A stretch of DNA of 64,000 nucleotides from ECT2AJA-110-A sp035399845. GTDB taxonomy: Bacteria; Planctomycetota; Phycisphaerae; UBA1845; UTPLA1. The position numbers were made by a program, and so were the translations under genes. The notes under the pieces were generated by a model. That model made no database searches and was not told where the DNA came from. It saw nothing but the letters and a program-made list of their open reading frames with translations. Below, one piece after another: positions 35,567 to 43,735 of the stretch. The stretch covers positions 17,904-81,903 of the forward strand of contig DAOPJV010000026.1 in NCBI GenBank assembly GCA_035399845.1, read 5' to 3'. The stretch's first letter is position 1; each line of letters starts with the position of its first letter.

Positions 35567-35599
35567 AACGGCGCGTCGGGGGAATCCCGGCGCGCCGTT
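35567..35599 (-). terminator. Long hairpin after the major pilin gene, likely attenuator
   Basis: On the minus strand a stem of about 14 bp, AACGGCGCGCCGGG / CCCGACGCGCCGTT, is broken by one A-C mismatch and closes a 5-nt loop. TTTCGCC and then a short TTT follow, a weak U tract. It lies 55 nt after the pilin stop and ~180 nt before the next start. The position suggests partial termination, giving high pilin and low minor-pilin transcripts. This is inference from structure. Confidence 0.55.
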
Positions 35600-35653
35600 C
35601 GTTCGGATCGATCGGACTTGCATGCGCTGCGAGCGTCTGCCAAGGTCTTTGCG

Positions 35654-36082
35654 TTACAGCGTATCGTGCGCGATGGTGTTTGTCGTACCACCGTCGTTCG
35701 CGCGGAAGTCGCCCGTCGTTTCGTCGTACTTCCAACCCGTCGAACCCGCCGTCGCCGTCGGTACGCCGACTGTGTTCAGGTTGTTGTACGGATTGTTCGG
35801 GACACGCTGCAGGTACGGGCCGAGCGTACCGCCCGAGTTACCCGAGGCGTCCGTCTTGGCGGTCATCATCGCCTCGAACTTCGCCTGCAGCGGATACGTG
35901 CCGCCGTGCTGGAGCTTGTACAGCTCAATCTGGCCGCGAATCGTTGACAGATTCGTTCCGAGCGAGCTGAACTTCGCGTCCGTGCTCGCATCGGAGAACT
36001 GCGGAATAACGACCGCGGCGAGAATGCCAAGAATGACGACCACGATCAACAACTCAACCAATGTGAACGCGCTGCGTTTCAT
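35654..36082 (-). CDS. Major type IV pilin / GspG-like pseudopilin
   Basis: 142 aa. The signal is short and exact: MKRSA / FTLVELLIVVVILGILAAVV, with Ala (not Gly) at -1 and Glu at +5. The head has QLYKLQHGG-like and GPYLQRVPNNPYNNLNTVG segments of the GspG type and ends WKYDETTGDFRANDG. It has no cysteine pair, so it lacks the disulfide loop of type IVa pilins. It is the first gene of the minus-strand operon, and AAGGGAG lies just before the ATG. It should be the main fibre subunit. Confidence 0.9.
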   Translation of the reverse strand: MKRSAFTLVELLIVVVILGILAAVVIPQFSDASTDAKFSSLGTNLSTIRGQIELYKLQHGGTYPLQAKFEAMMTAKTDASGNSGGTLGPYLQRVPNNPYNNLNTVGVPTATAGSTGWKYDETTGDFRANDGGTTNTIAHDTL

Positions 36083-36450
36083 CTCCCTTAACCCCCAATT
36101 GCGATTCGATCGCCCTGGCTGTAGGTCCGATCCGATGTTTCCGTCGATCGCCCTGTTCCGATCCTCCCGGAACGTTTCATCTGCGATCCGATGTTATTCC
36201 AGATCGGCGCTGCGTCGCCGGCGCTTTAACACACCGCGATTCAATGTACGAAACACCTTCGAAGAACTGCCAAGGTGTTGACACCACAGTCTCGATATCA
36301 TTTCAGAGCGCTCGATTCCGGCCCGGCGCCGGGGTGATTATGACGCCCGGCAATCCACAACCGCCGACAGGCTGGCGTTACGTATCGGTCCAATGCGCCA
36401 GTTCGGCGGCCCGCAGGCCCCGATCGCCCCATCGTTAACGCTAACCCGCG
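36083..36450. other. Divergent intergenic region between pilin and the multi-TM gene
   Basis: 368 bp without a gene on either strand. It must hold the pilin promoter (minus) and perhaps a plus-strand promoter. A TTGACA box is seen at about 36276, but no well-spaced -10 follows it. A sigma-54-like TGGCA sequence is present on the minus strand near 36270 but lacks a correctly spaced TTGC partner. I assign no promoter here. Confidence 0.6.
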
Positions 36451-38205
36451 ATGGAAAAGGCCGGGGACGATCGCCATACACGCCCGATATCCAAGGCGAC
36501 ACCGATCACGCGATCGCCGCCGGCTTATGCCATTCGACGTCGGTATCGACCGATACTCATTCAGATGAAACGATCAACGCCATCTGCGGACTCAGCGGGT
36601 CGATCTCGTCCGGCGCCGGACGCGCGCCTCGTCGTGTTCCTGTTCCTCTGGATTGCCCTGCTGGCGCTGGGCCCCACCCGGATGCTCCAGGACCCCGGCG
36701 CTTTCTGGCATACCGTCGTCGGCGAACGGATGCTCACGGAAGGACATGTCGTATCGACAGACTCCTTTTCCTTCACACATGAGGGAGACGAATGGCTCGC
36801 CCAGCAGTGGCTCGGCGAATGCGCCATGGCGCTGGTTCATCGAGTCGCCGGTCTTGATGGCGTCATCCTTCTGGCCGCGACGATCATTGCCGCGATCTTC
36901 ACAGTCATCTTCGGCCGGTTTGCAAAATCGGGACCGCCACTTCCGATGTGTGTCGTCGCCACGATCATCGCGATCGGCGCCAGCAGTTATCATTTCATCC
37001 CGCGCCCGCATCTGGCGACACTGGCCGGCATGACGCTGCTGACGCTCATCCTGCTGGACGTCGAATCGGGCCGAATCTCGCAGACACGGCTCTGGATTCT
37101 GCCCCCGATGTTTGTGCTCTGGGCGAACACGCACGGCGGCGTCCTCGGCGGACTCGCCACGCTGCTTATCTTCGCGATGGCCTGGCTATTGTGCCCGCGA
37201 TTCCTGCGACAGCCGTCGCGCATCGATCGATCCGGCGCGTCCAACGACGCGGACCTGGCCGACACCATCCCGTTCGCAAAGCCGCGCGCGCCGCTGCTGG
37301 CGACAATCGTCGGTCTCGCCACGATCAGTATTCTCGTCAATCCCTTCGGCCCGGCCCTGCCGCGCGTCTGGATCAGCCTCATGGGATCCAGCGTGATTCC
37401 GAAGGTCATCATCGAACACGCCCGACTGGCGCCATTCAGTCCGGAAGGCGGCATGATCCTTCTGCTCGCCGCTGTGTATTTCTTCCTGCTCAACAATGTC
37501 CGCCGGCGCGGTCTTCGCGTCGCCTGGCTGCTCCCCGCCATCTGGTTTCCGCTCGCGCTGTCACGCGTCCGACATGGTCCGATCTTCGCGATCGTGACGG
37601 CGCTGACCGTCGCCGACATGCTTCCCTACGCCCCCGCGTGCCGCAAATGGCTCGATGCGATCGGGCCCCTGAAGTCGGCGCCTCGACGGCGCCCTGGCGC
37701 CTGGCCGTTTGCAGTGGCCGTGATAGTCCTGTTCGCCGCGGCGCTGGGAATTCAGGCCGCGGGATGGCGGATTCCGCTGATTGGCGCCGGCCGTTGCGCG
37801 CCAACCAACGCGATCTGGCCTGTCAAAGCCGTCGCCGTGCTCGACTCGGACCTTGGGAACGCGAGTCGTTCGGCGCATGTGTTCAATGAGATGCGGTTCG
37901 GTGGATACCTCGCCTACGCCGCGCCCGCTGCGAAAATCTACATCGACGATCGTTGCGAGCTGTACCGGGATGAAGGGCTGCTTCGATACATCGAACTGCA
38001 GCGCCGTCCCGAACGCATCCCCGGCGAGGCCGCGAGATACCGATTCGACTATGCGCTGGTCCGCACGGGCTCGCCTGTGTGCACATTTCTGAAAACGAGC
38101 GGCGCCTGGTCGCTGATGCACAGCGACGCGACGGCCACGCTGCTGAAATCGACGGCGGAGTCCTCCGCCTCCTGCGCAATTGCGAAACACCAACCCCACG
38201 GGTAG
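36451..38205 (+). CDS. Polytopic membrane protein, glycosyltransferase-C-like
   Basis: 584 aa; ATG 36565 (545 aa) is an equally likely start because it has GATACT at -13 to -8 and removes unconserved residues. The block after the first span, DPGAFWHTVVGERMLTEG, then TDSFSFTHEGDEWLAQQWLG, follows the D-x-W-H...DPFSFT...W-x-QWL pattern of large membrane proteins related to dolichol-phosphate-type glycosyltransferases. About ten spans follow. A soluble C-terminal part carries YIDDRCELYRDEGLLRYIEL. It starts divergently from the pilin gene, so a role in glycosylating pilins or surface polymers is possible. No substrate can be named. Confidence 0.72.
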   Translation: MEKAGDDRHTRPISKATPITRSPPAYAIRRRYRPILIQMKRSTPSADSAGRSRPAPDARLVVFLFLWIALLALGPTRMLQDPGAFWHTVVGERMLTEGHVVSTDSFSFTHEGDEWLAQQWLGECAMALVHRVAGLDGVILLAATIIAAIFTVIFGRFAKSGPPLPMCVVATIIAIGASSYHFIPRPHLATLAGMTLLTLILLDVESGRISQTRLWILPPMFVLWANTHGGVLGGLATLLIFAMAWLLCPRFLRQPSRIDRSGASNDADLADTIPFAKPRAPLLATIVGLATISILVNPFGPALPRVWISLMGSSVIPKVIIEHARLAPFSPEGGMILLLAAVYFFLLNNVRRRGLRVAWLLPAIWFPLALSRVRHGPIFAIVTALTVADMLPYAPACRKWLDAIGPLKSAPRRRPGAWPFAVAVIVLFAAALGIQAAGWRIPLIGAGRCAPTNAIWPVKAVAVLDSDLGNASRSAHVFNEMRFGGYLAYAAPAAKIYIDDRCELYRDEGLLRYIELQRRPERIPGEAARYRFDYALVRTGSPVCTFLKTSGAWSLMHSDATATLLKSTAESSASCAIAKHQPHG

Positions 38206-38217
38206 CCTACCCGCCCA

Positions 38218-39507
38218 GTGGCGCGTCACGCGCCAGATCCGTCGACGACGCATGCCCCCGACGACGCCGAAGTCGCGCCCGGGCGTTGGACACAAGGTTT
38301 GAAGAAACACGCGAAGAAATGGGTGTTGAATCTCGTCAAGTTCGGCGTCTGCGGCGTCGCGCTCTGGTATCTCAGCACGAAAGTCACGCTGGACGATCGC
38401 GTCCGCTTTCAGAATGAGCCCGAGCGCGCCTGGGTCGTCGTCAATGAGACGGGCGCCGGCGTGGATCGCCGGCTCGAACTCCGCGCCAGCGACTCGGACG
38501 AAACGCGACAGGTCGCGCTTGCGGGCCTCGAAGGCGCGTCCGACAACAAGGGCAAGCTCGAACGGGGGCTGAAATCCGTCGTCCGCAGCACGCAGTGGAA
38601 CTGGATGGTCGCGGCCATCCTGATCTTCACGCCCGTGTCATTTATCCTCGCCTGGCGACTCCGCGTTCTCCTGTCGACGCAGGAAATCGATATCAGCTAT
38701 CGTGACAGCCTGCTGCTGACCTTCGCCGGAAACTTCTTCAACTTCACGCTGCCCGGCACAACGGGTGGCGATCTCTACAAGGCCTATCACATCGCCAAGC
38801 GGACGCACAAGCGAACCGAAGGCGTGACGATTGTCATTCTCGATCGCGTGTTCGGCCTGATCAGCTTCCTGCTGCTCGCGGCCGTCACGATCTTCGCCGC
38901 GCGAAACACGTCCGTCATCGGCGACTTCGGCGCCTACGTCGGCTACCTGATGCTCGCCCTGATCGTCGCCGGCATGCTCTTCTTCTCGCAGCGCGTCCGC
39001 GGCCTCCTCCGATTCGACCACTGGCTCGGCAGGCTGCCGTTTTCCGAGAAACTCCGCCGCATCGACGCGACGGCCTTCGGCCTGCGGCGAAAACGCAGTC
39101 AGTCCGCCCTGTCACTGCTGATCACGATTGTCAGCCACTTCTTCCTGGTCACGTCGATCTTCTTCCTCGCGCGCAGCTTCGGCATCGATCCGAAGCCCGA
39201 TCGTGGCGTGGAGCAGCTCTACGTCGCCATCCTGATTTCGGCGGTCGTCGGTTATCTCTTCGCCGCCGTGCCGATCAGCTTTCAGGGGTTTGGCCTGTTC
39301 GAGGCCGTGTTCTTCAAGGTGCTTGTCGAGGGCGGCTGGTGTGACGCGTCCGCCATGCTGGTGCTGACGCTGTCGGCGCGCCTCGTTCAGATTCTCTGGT
39401 CGCTTCCGGGTGTCATCGTTCCGTGGATGGGACTTGAGCGCCCCACCGCCGAATCGGAAGATGATCTCATCCCCGCCGATGACGACGTCGCCGCCGCGAC
39501 GCAATAG
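38218..39507 (+). CDS. LPG-synthase-type flippase domain membrane protein (UPF0104/AglD family)
   Basis: 429 aa from GTG 38218, 13 nt after the previous stop. After a soluble N-terminal ~110 residues come eight or more spans. The family blocks are LAWRLRVLLSTQEIDISYRDSLLL-like sequence, FNFTLPGTTGGDLYKAYHIA (the strongly conserved N-x-LPG...GG-[DE] motif), VTIVILDRVFGLISFLLL, and PISFQGFGLFEAVFF near the end. Members flip or transfer lipid-linked groups. Pairing with the preceding glycosyltransferase-like gene suggests a two-gene module for lipid-linked sugar handling. Confidence 0.83.
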   Translation: MARHAPDPSTTHAPDDAEVAPGRWTQGLKKHAKKWVLNLVKFGVCGVALWYLSTKVTLDDRVRFQNEPERAWVVVNETGAGVDRRLELRASDSDETRQVALAGLEGASDNKGKLERGLKSVVRSTQWNWMVAAILIFTPVSFILAWRLRVLLSTQEIDISYRDSLLLTFAGNFFNFTLPGTTGGDLYKAYHIAKRTHKRTEGVTIVILDRVFGLISFLLLAAVTIFAARNTSVIGDFGAYVGYLMLALIVAGMLFFSQRVRGLLRFDHWLGRLPFSEKLRRIDATAFGLRRKRSQSALSLLITIVSHFFLVTSIFFLARSFGIDPKPDRGVEQLYVAILISAVVGYLFAAVPISFQGFGLFEAVFFKVLVEGGWCDASAMLVLTLSARLVQILWSLPGVIVPWMGLERPTAESEDDLIPADDDVAAATQ

Positions 39508-40906
39508 CCATCGGCGCCGCCGTCAGCATCGCAAAGAGACCACTTCCACCACAGGCCGCGACGCTCGGCGGAACCACCCCGCCATTGGCGTCCAGCGAAA
39601 AGCCGACGGCAAAATACCCATCCGTGTTCGCCTGGAGCACGTTGCCCGCACGATCCTGAAAATCCGTCTTGTCCTGCCCTGTCAGAAAGATCCCGTACTG
39701 GCCGGCCGGCAGCGCCTTCTTCGCCGTCCACGCGAGCGTCATGTCGTTATCACGCCAGGCGATCGTTCCGTCGATCGGCGTCGTCTCAAACGTGACAGCG
39801 ATGTCCACACCGTTCTGCACTTCCGCCGCGTCCATGGATTCGTTGAACTGAATCACGATCCCGTTGACGCGCAGCGAGTTCGGCGCGTACTGGGCGTCGA
39901 TCCGCAGGACCTCCGGCGCTGTTACATCGGCGCCGCCGTTGCAGACGGAACCACTCGTGGCGCTCGGCGCGACGCCCGTCCCACCCGTCAGCGGTTCCTC
40001 CGGCGCCCGGGGAATCAGACCGCCGGACACAGTCGGCGTCGACGCCGCCGCGCTGACGCTCGTCGCAGACGTCGTCGGAGACTGCGATGTCGTCGTCGCT
40101 TCACACGCCGTCGCGGCGGCGTTGTTCACTTCCACGTGGTCTACGACCTTCGAGCGCACGCCGGCGCCCTCACGCATCGCCAGCGCCAGTTCGCTGAGCT
40201 GACAAGATGAGAATGTCGCCAGCCCGACAGCCAGATCGTCACGGCCACCCATGATGTTGAGCGTGTCCGGGCAGACATCGGGGCAGTCCCGAAACTCACT
40301 GCCGGCGCCGGTACACACATCGTGATAACTCTCGCACGGCCGATCGGGGCATTGATACGTATGCTGGAGCCCGAAGTAATGACCGACTTCGTGCAGCCAG
40401 CCGAGACTCCAGTTCAGAATCCCGACACGGTTGTTGATGATGATCAGTTCGTCGCCGCTCGACGGAATCGAACAGTATCCGCCGCAACCGATCAGCTCGC
40501 TGATGACATAGATATTGATCGCATTCGAACGATAGTAGTACCGACTGGCGTCCGCCCGCGCGTAGGCTTCGAATTCACGCTTGCTGTCGCAGTCCCACGG
40601 GCCGAACCACTGGCTCGCGCCGCGCACATCGACGATCTCCACAAGCTCGAGGCGCCAGTCGGCGTCCATCGCGGCGAGCGTCGCGTTGCTCTCGTCGAAG
40701 ACCGTGAGGATCTGTTCGTTGGTGTGATAGAACCCGTCCGCGGGGCGACGCCCGCTGGCGTCGTTCATGATCTTGACGGAGACCCGAACGTACTTCGTCA
40801 CGCTCGGCGCCGCGAGCGAATCGGAGACGTAGATCTGGGCCATGGCCTGAGAAGACAACGCCGCAAACAGGACTGCGGCGACGGCGAGAATTCGAACCTT
40901 ACCCAC
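39467..40906 (-). CDS. Secreted metzincin-type metalloprotease with CGxG + poly-Arg C-terminal tail
   Basis: 479 aa from GTG 40906 (AAGGAG 6 nt upstream). A signal peptide ends at SSQAMA. The zinc site HEVGHYFGLQH at about residues 172-182 fits HExxHxxGxxH of metzincins, and LNIMGG downstream is the Met-turn; the surroundings resemble pappalysin-like (M43) enzymes. Many cysteines flank the site. A Thr/Ser-rich linker (TTTSQSPTTSATSVSAA) and a bacterial Ig-like domain follow. The C-terminus, ACGGSGLFAMLTAAPMAIA plus RRRRRHRRG, has the layout of a sorting tail: small-residue/Cys motif, span, Arg cluster. It overlaps the flippase-like gene end by 41 bp. Confidence 0.87.
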   Translation of the reverse strand: MGKVRILAVAAVLFAALSSQAMAQIYVSDSLAAPSVTKYVRVSVKIMNDASGRRPADGFYHTNEQILTVFDESNATLAAMDADWRLELVEIVDVRGASQWFGPWDCDSKREFEAYARADASRYYYRSNAINIYVISELIGCGGYCSIPSSGDELIIINNRVGILNWSLGWLHEVGHYFGLQHTYQCPDRPCESYHDVCTGAGSEFRDCPDVCPDTLNIMGGRDDLAVGLATFSSCQLSELALAMREGAGVRSKVVDHVEVNNAAATACEATTTSQSPTTSATSVSAAASTPTVSGGLIPRAPEEPLTGGTGVAPSATSGSVCNGGADVTAPEVLRIDAQYAPNSLRVNGIVIQFNESMDAAEVQNGVDIAVTFETTPIDGTIAWRDNDMTLAWTAKKALPAGQYGIFLTGQDKTDFQDRAGNVLQANTDGYFAVGFSLDANGGVVPPSVAACGGSGLFAMLTAAPMAIASRRRRRHRRG

Positions 40907-41316
40907 TGACCACTCCTTGGCATGTTCATCGCGCGGATTCCCCCCGTGCGGCGCCATCGGCGAATTCTACGCCGCCCCTATTTGTCCCGTTCGACAAAAC
41001 AACATCCGCACACACGACTTCCATTCGATTCTGACAATCGTCACGCCACGTCAATTCGACGAACGCCACACGCGGAGATTCACCCGCGATCACGCGCCCC
41101 CGGCGAACTCGCATTCCTTAACATCGGCGGAATCGAAAGTTGGAACGCAGGCGACACTGCGAGCGGATTCTTCGTGTCGGGAATTACAAAGTGGCGCGCA
41201 GGCGGACAGAGGCGCACAAAGCGCGATCAAAGGTCAGTCGTTTTTTTTTTGGATTTTCAGGGGCACGACGCCGCGAAACGGCGCTGTCGTGCAAATACGC
41301 ACACACCATCGGACGA
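40907..41316. other. Intergenic region upstream of the metalloprotease gene
   Basis: 410 bp between the metalloprotease start and the small membrane gene stop. No convincing coding frame is seen on the minus strand; the open plus-strand frames are antisense extensions of the small gene. A run of ten T lies at 41241-41250 without a preceding hairpin on the plus strand. Possible promoter elements for the protease (TTGACG near 41050; TAGAAT near 40965) are not well spaced. Confidence 0.55.
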
Positions 41317-41790
41317 TTACGTCATGGGGCCGATGTGCCGATCGATGTGCATCTGGCCGATCCGCTCGACCACGCGCGACACACCGTCGAATGCGCTGAA
41401 GAAGCCGATTTTCACGAAGACCAGGATGATCGCCGCCGCCGCCCGCCAGGCGCAACTGTTGATCCGGAGGATGACGCGCTGCGAGAGGCGCACGCCCGGC
41501 GCCACGCGGCGCAATTGTTGCGCCAGACGGCTCCGGTTCGTCGCCGTCTCGACCCAGCGAAGCGCCCTGGCGTTGGCGCGACCCAAAAGCGGCCGCGTCG
41601 GCCGCTCGCTGCGAATCCGCAGCATCCCCGCGGCCAGGCGACGCGTGGCGTCGTCGTTCTTCGGATCGGCGAGCATCTTCGCCCACTCGTTCCGAATGGC
41701 GCCGCCTTCACGGCTCGGCGTTTCCTGAAGCAACCACTCCGGAACACCGCGGGCCGAGGCCTGTTCCATGCTGTCACGCAGTCGCTTCAT
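41317..41790 (-). CDS. Small protein with one C-terminal membrane span, co-operonic with ECF sigma
   Basis: 157 aa. The ATG lies inside the 3' end of the sigma gene and overlaps it by 17 bp; GGAGGAAGGGG just upstream makes the start convincing. The first 100 residues are Arg-rich helices (DDATRRLAAGMLRIRSERP). A span at about 113-132 is seen (CAWRAAAAIILVFVKIGFFS) and a short tail follows. Layout and coupling to a sigma gene would suit an anti-sigma factor, but the cysteine/His motif of ZAS domains is absent. Function unknown. Confidence 0.7.
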   Translation of the reverse strand: MKRLRDSMEQASARGVPEWLLQETPSREGGAIRNEWAKMLADPKNDDATRRLAAGMLRIRSERPTRPLLGRANARALRWVETATNRSRLAQQLRRVAPGVRLSQRVILRINSCAWRAAAAIILVFVKIGFFSAFDGVSRVVERIGQMHIDRHIGPMT

Positions 41791-42376
41791 TGGCCCCTTC
41801 CTCCCTCACGCGCATGCGCTCGGAAAGCGCGACAATCGCCTCTCGGCGATACACCCGCGCGGTGCCCACAGTGATATTCAGAATTCTGGCCACGTCTCGA
41901 TAGCTCAGTTCCGCGAGGTCCCGCAGCGAGATCACGTCTCGCAATCGTTCCGGCAGCGTCTCGATGGCGCTGCGAAGTTCTTCGACCAACAGACCGCCCC
42001 CTGGCGCGGCCTCCGACTTTTCCTCGTCCCTGCGACGCATTTCCTCGGCCACAGTCGGGAAATGCGCCAGGCGGACACGTCGCTTTCTGCCGATGTCCCG
42101 CGCCGCGTTGATGGCGACGCGGAAAACGAACGCCCGTTCAGGCCGTTCTCCGGACTTCTCACTGTAGGCGATCAGCTTGCAGAAACTGTCCTGATAGGCG
42201 TCCAGCACATCTTCTTCACGGCCCAGCATCCGCCAGAGCAGGCGAACGAGCGCCGGACCGTCCTTGCGCATCGTCGTCAATACCCACGCCTGATTCACGC
42301 GGACAACGGACAGATCGATAGCGCCAAGCAGACTTGCCAAGTCGGGTTGGATCGCAGTCTCGAACACTCGTCTCAT
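41774..42376 (-). CDS. ECF-type RNA polymerase sigma factor
   Basis: 200 aa from ATG 42376; TTG 42406 is the upstream alternative. Region 2 is seen in EEDVLDAYQDSFCKLIAY and FVFRVAINAARDIGRKRRV. Region 4 shows SAIETLPERLRDVISLRDLAELSYRDVARI-type sequence with a helix-turn-helix (VARILNITVGTARVYRREAI). The N-terminal ~30 residues before region 2 are extra. Such factors usually respond to surface or envelope signals. It is divergent from the second pilus-like operon and may regulate it, or the metalloprotease, but no matching promoter was identified. Confidence 0.9.
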   Translation of the reverse strand: MRRVFETAIQPDLASLLGAIDLSVVRVNQAWVLTTMRKDGPALVRLLWRMLGREEDVLDAYQDSFCKLIAYSEKSGERPERAFVFRVAINAARDIGRKRRVRLAHFPTVAEEMRRRDEEKSEAAPGGGLLVEELRSAIETLPERLRDVISLRDLAELSYRDVARILNITVGTARVYRREAIVALSERMRVREEGANEATA

Positions 42377-42426
42377 CCACTCTCTGGCGGAAGCGGATTC
42401 CGCCAACCTCAGGCGTGCATACAGAC

Positions 42427-42457
42427 ATCATAAACGTCCGCCATGGGCGACTGTTAA
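42427..42457 (-). promoter_or_regulatory. Candidate promoter of the ECF sigma gene
   Basis: On the minus strand, TTAACA (42452-42457) and TATGAT (42427-42432) are 19 bp apart. The first matches five of six consensus positions and the second five of six. The spacing is 1-2 bp longer than optimal. It lies ~50 bp upstream of ATG 42376. No other candidate in the divergent gap is as good. Confidence 0.45.
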
Positions 42458-42563
42458 TGTCGATTCAAAAAAAATCTCCGCCATCGCCGCGATCAGCTAA
42501 CATGCTGTCATCTCGGGCGTTAATAACCTCTGAAACCAGCCAGAAAACCCCCGGATTCGAGAG

Positions 42564-42569
42564 TACATT
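42564..42569 (+). promoter_or_regulatory. -10-like box for a leaderless GspE-like mRNA
   Basis: TACATT ends 6 nt before ATG 42576. With the usual 7-nt step from the last -10 base, transcription would start on the A of the ATG. No ribosome-binding site is seen and no good -35 is present (three of six matches at 17 bp), so the call is tentative on its own but gains weight from the identical layout at 47862-47867. Confidence 0.4.
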
Positions 42570-42575
42570 GCCCTC

Positions 42576-43733
42576 ATGGCGCGACCCAACACAGCCCAGG
42601 ACGCATCCGCCGGCATCGTGACGCTGATCGATTCGCTCCTGGATCGAGCGATCCGAATGCGGGCCAGTGACGTCCATTTCGAGCCCACAGACGCGGGAAT
42701 CGCGGTTCGATTTCGCATCGATGGCCATCTCGTCGATGTCGAGCAAATCCCCATCGTCCTTCTGCCCAATGTCGTCTCCCGCCTGAAGGTCCAGGCGAGC
42801 CTGCTCAGCTATCGCGTCGACATTCCGCAGGAAGGCGCTGTCACGCGGAATGTGGACGATCGTTCCTATGACCTTCGCATCTCCACGTTCCCGACGATTC
42901 GCGGTGAACGCGTCGCCGTCCGGATTCTGCCGCGGGGCGCCCACGCCCGCGCTCTCGACGACCTCGGTCTGTCCGAAAACGTCCGCACACAGATGTGGCG
43001 GGCCGCTGTCCAGGGGGATGGCCTGATCTGCCTCTGTGGTCCGGCGGGCAGCGGCAAGACGACGACGCTCTACGCGCTGCTGGATCGACTGCGAATGGAG
43101 CGCCCCACGGCGAGCTTCGTGACGATCGAGGATCCCGTCGAATTCCGGCTGGACGGCGTCGCGCAGATTCAGGTCTCGGCCCACGGCGAGCTCACGTTTG
43201 AGCGCGCCCTGCGGAGTCTGCTGCGACAGGATCCACAGGTGCTCCTGGTGGGTGAAATCCGAGATCGACAGACGGCCGCCGTCGCCGTCGAAGCCGCATT
43301 GACGGGCCATCTCGTTCTCACCTCCTTTCACAGCGGCGCCACGTCGGACGCCATTGTTCGCCTGCTGGAGATGGGCATTCCGCCCTATCAGCTCACGAGC
43401 GCATTGCGCCTCGTCGTCTGCCAGAGACTTTTGCGCACGATTTGTCCCGCGTGCGGCGCTCATCGGCCCGCCGATGACACGGCCGTGTGCGAGACGTGCC
43501 TCGGCGTCGGCTACCAGGGTCGAACCGCCTGCGCCGAGGCGATCCGACTGGACACGGCGCTCCGCGCCGCCATCCTTGAGCGCAGCCCCGCCGACCAGTT
43601 GCGCCGCATCATTCACGATCAGCCCGCCTTTGCGACGCTCGCGGAAGACGCGCAACGACACGTAAACGCCGGTCACACAACACAGGCCGAAGCCGACGCG
43701 CTGCGTTGTTCGCGCGATCGAGAGGGAGACTAG
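42576..43733 (+). CDS. Short GspE/PilB-type secretion ATPase lacking the N-terminal domain
   Basis: 385 aa, well below the ~550 aa of PilB/GspE, because the N-terminal MshEN/N1 part is missing: the sequence begins directly with VTLIDSLLDRAIRMRASDVH, the N2 lobe. Walker A is CGPAGSGKTTTLYALL, the Asp box TIEDPVEF, Walker B VLLVGEIRDRQTA, and the zinc site is CPAC...CETC. All catalytic motifs are intact. It is the first gene of a plus-strand operon with two GspF-like and three pseudopilin-like genes. It should power that machine. It is clearly distinct from the pilB at 19-21 kb. Confidence 0.87.
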   Translation: MARPNTAQDASAGIVTLIDSLLDRAIRMRASDVHFEPTDAGIAVRFRIDGHLVDVEQIPIVLLPNVVSRLKVQASLLSYRVDIPQEGAVTRNVDDRSYDLRISTFPTIRGERVAVRILPRGAHARALDDLGLSENVRTQMWRAAVQGDGLICLCGPAGSGKTTTLYALLDRLRMERPTASFVTIEDPVEFRLDGVAQIQVSAHGELTFERALRSLLRQDPQVLLVGEIRDRQTAAVAVEAALTGHLVLTSFHSGATSDAIVRLLEMGIPPYQLTSALRLVVCQRLLRTICPACGAHRPADDTAVCETCLGVGYQGRTACAEAIRLDTALRAAILERSPADQLRRIIHDQPAFATLAEDAQRHVNAGHTTQAEADALRCSRDREGD

Positions 43734-43735
43734 GA

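Noticed and set aside
36083..36450. Sigma-54 pilin promoter
   Set aside because: A TGGCA-like sequence is present on the minus strand near 36270, but the second half at the required spacing is not.
41241..41250. Run of ten T as a terminator
   Set aside because: No hairpin precedes it on the plus strand and no plus-strand gene ends nearby. On the minus strand it is an A run, which is not a terminator signal.
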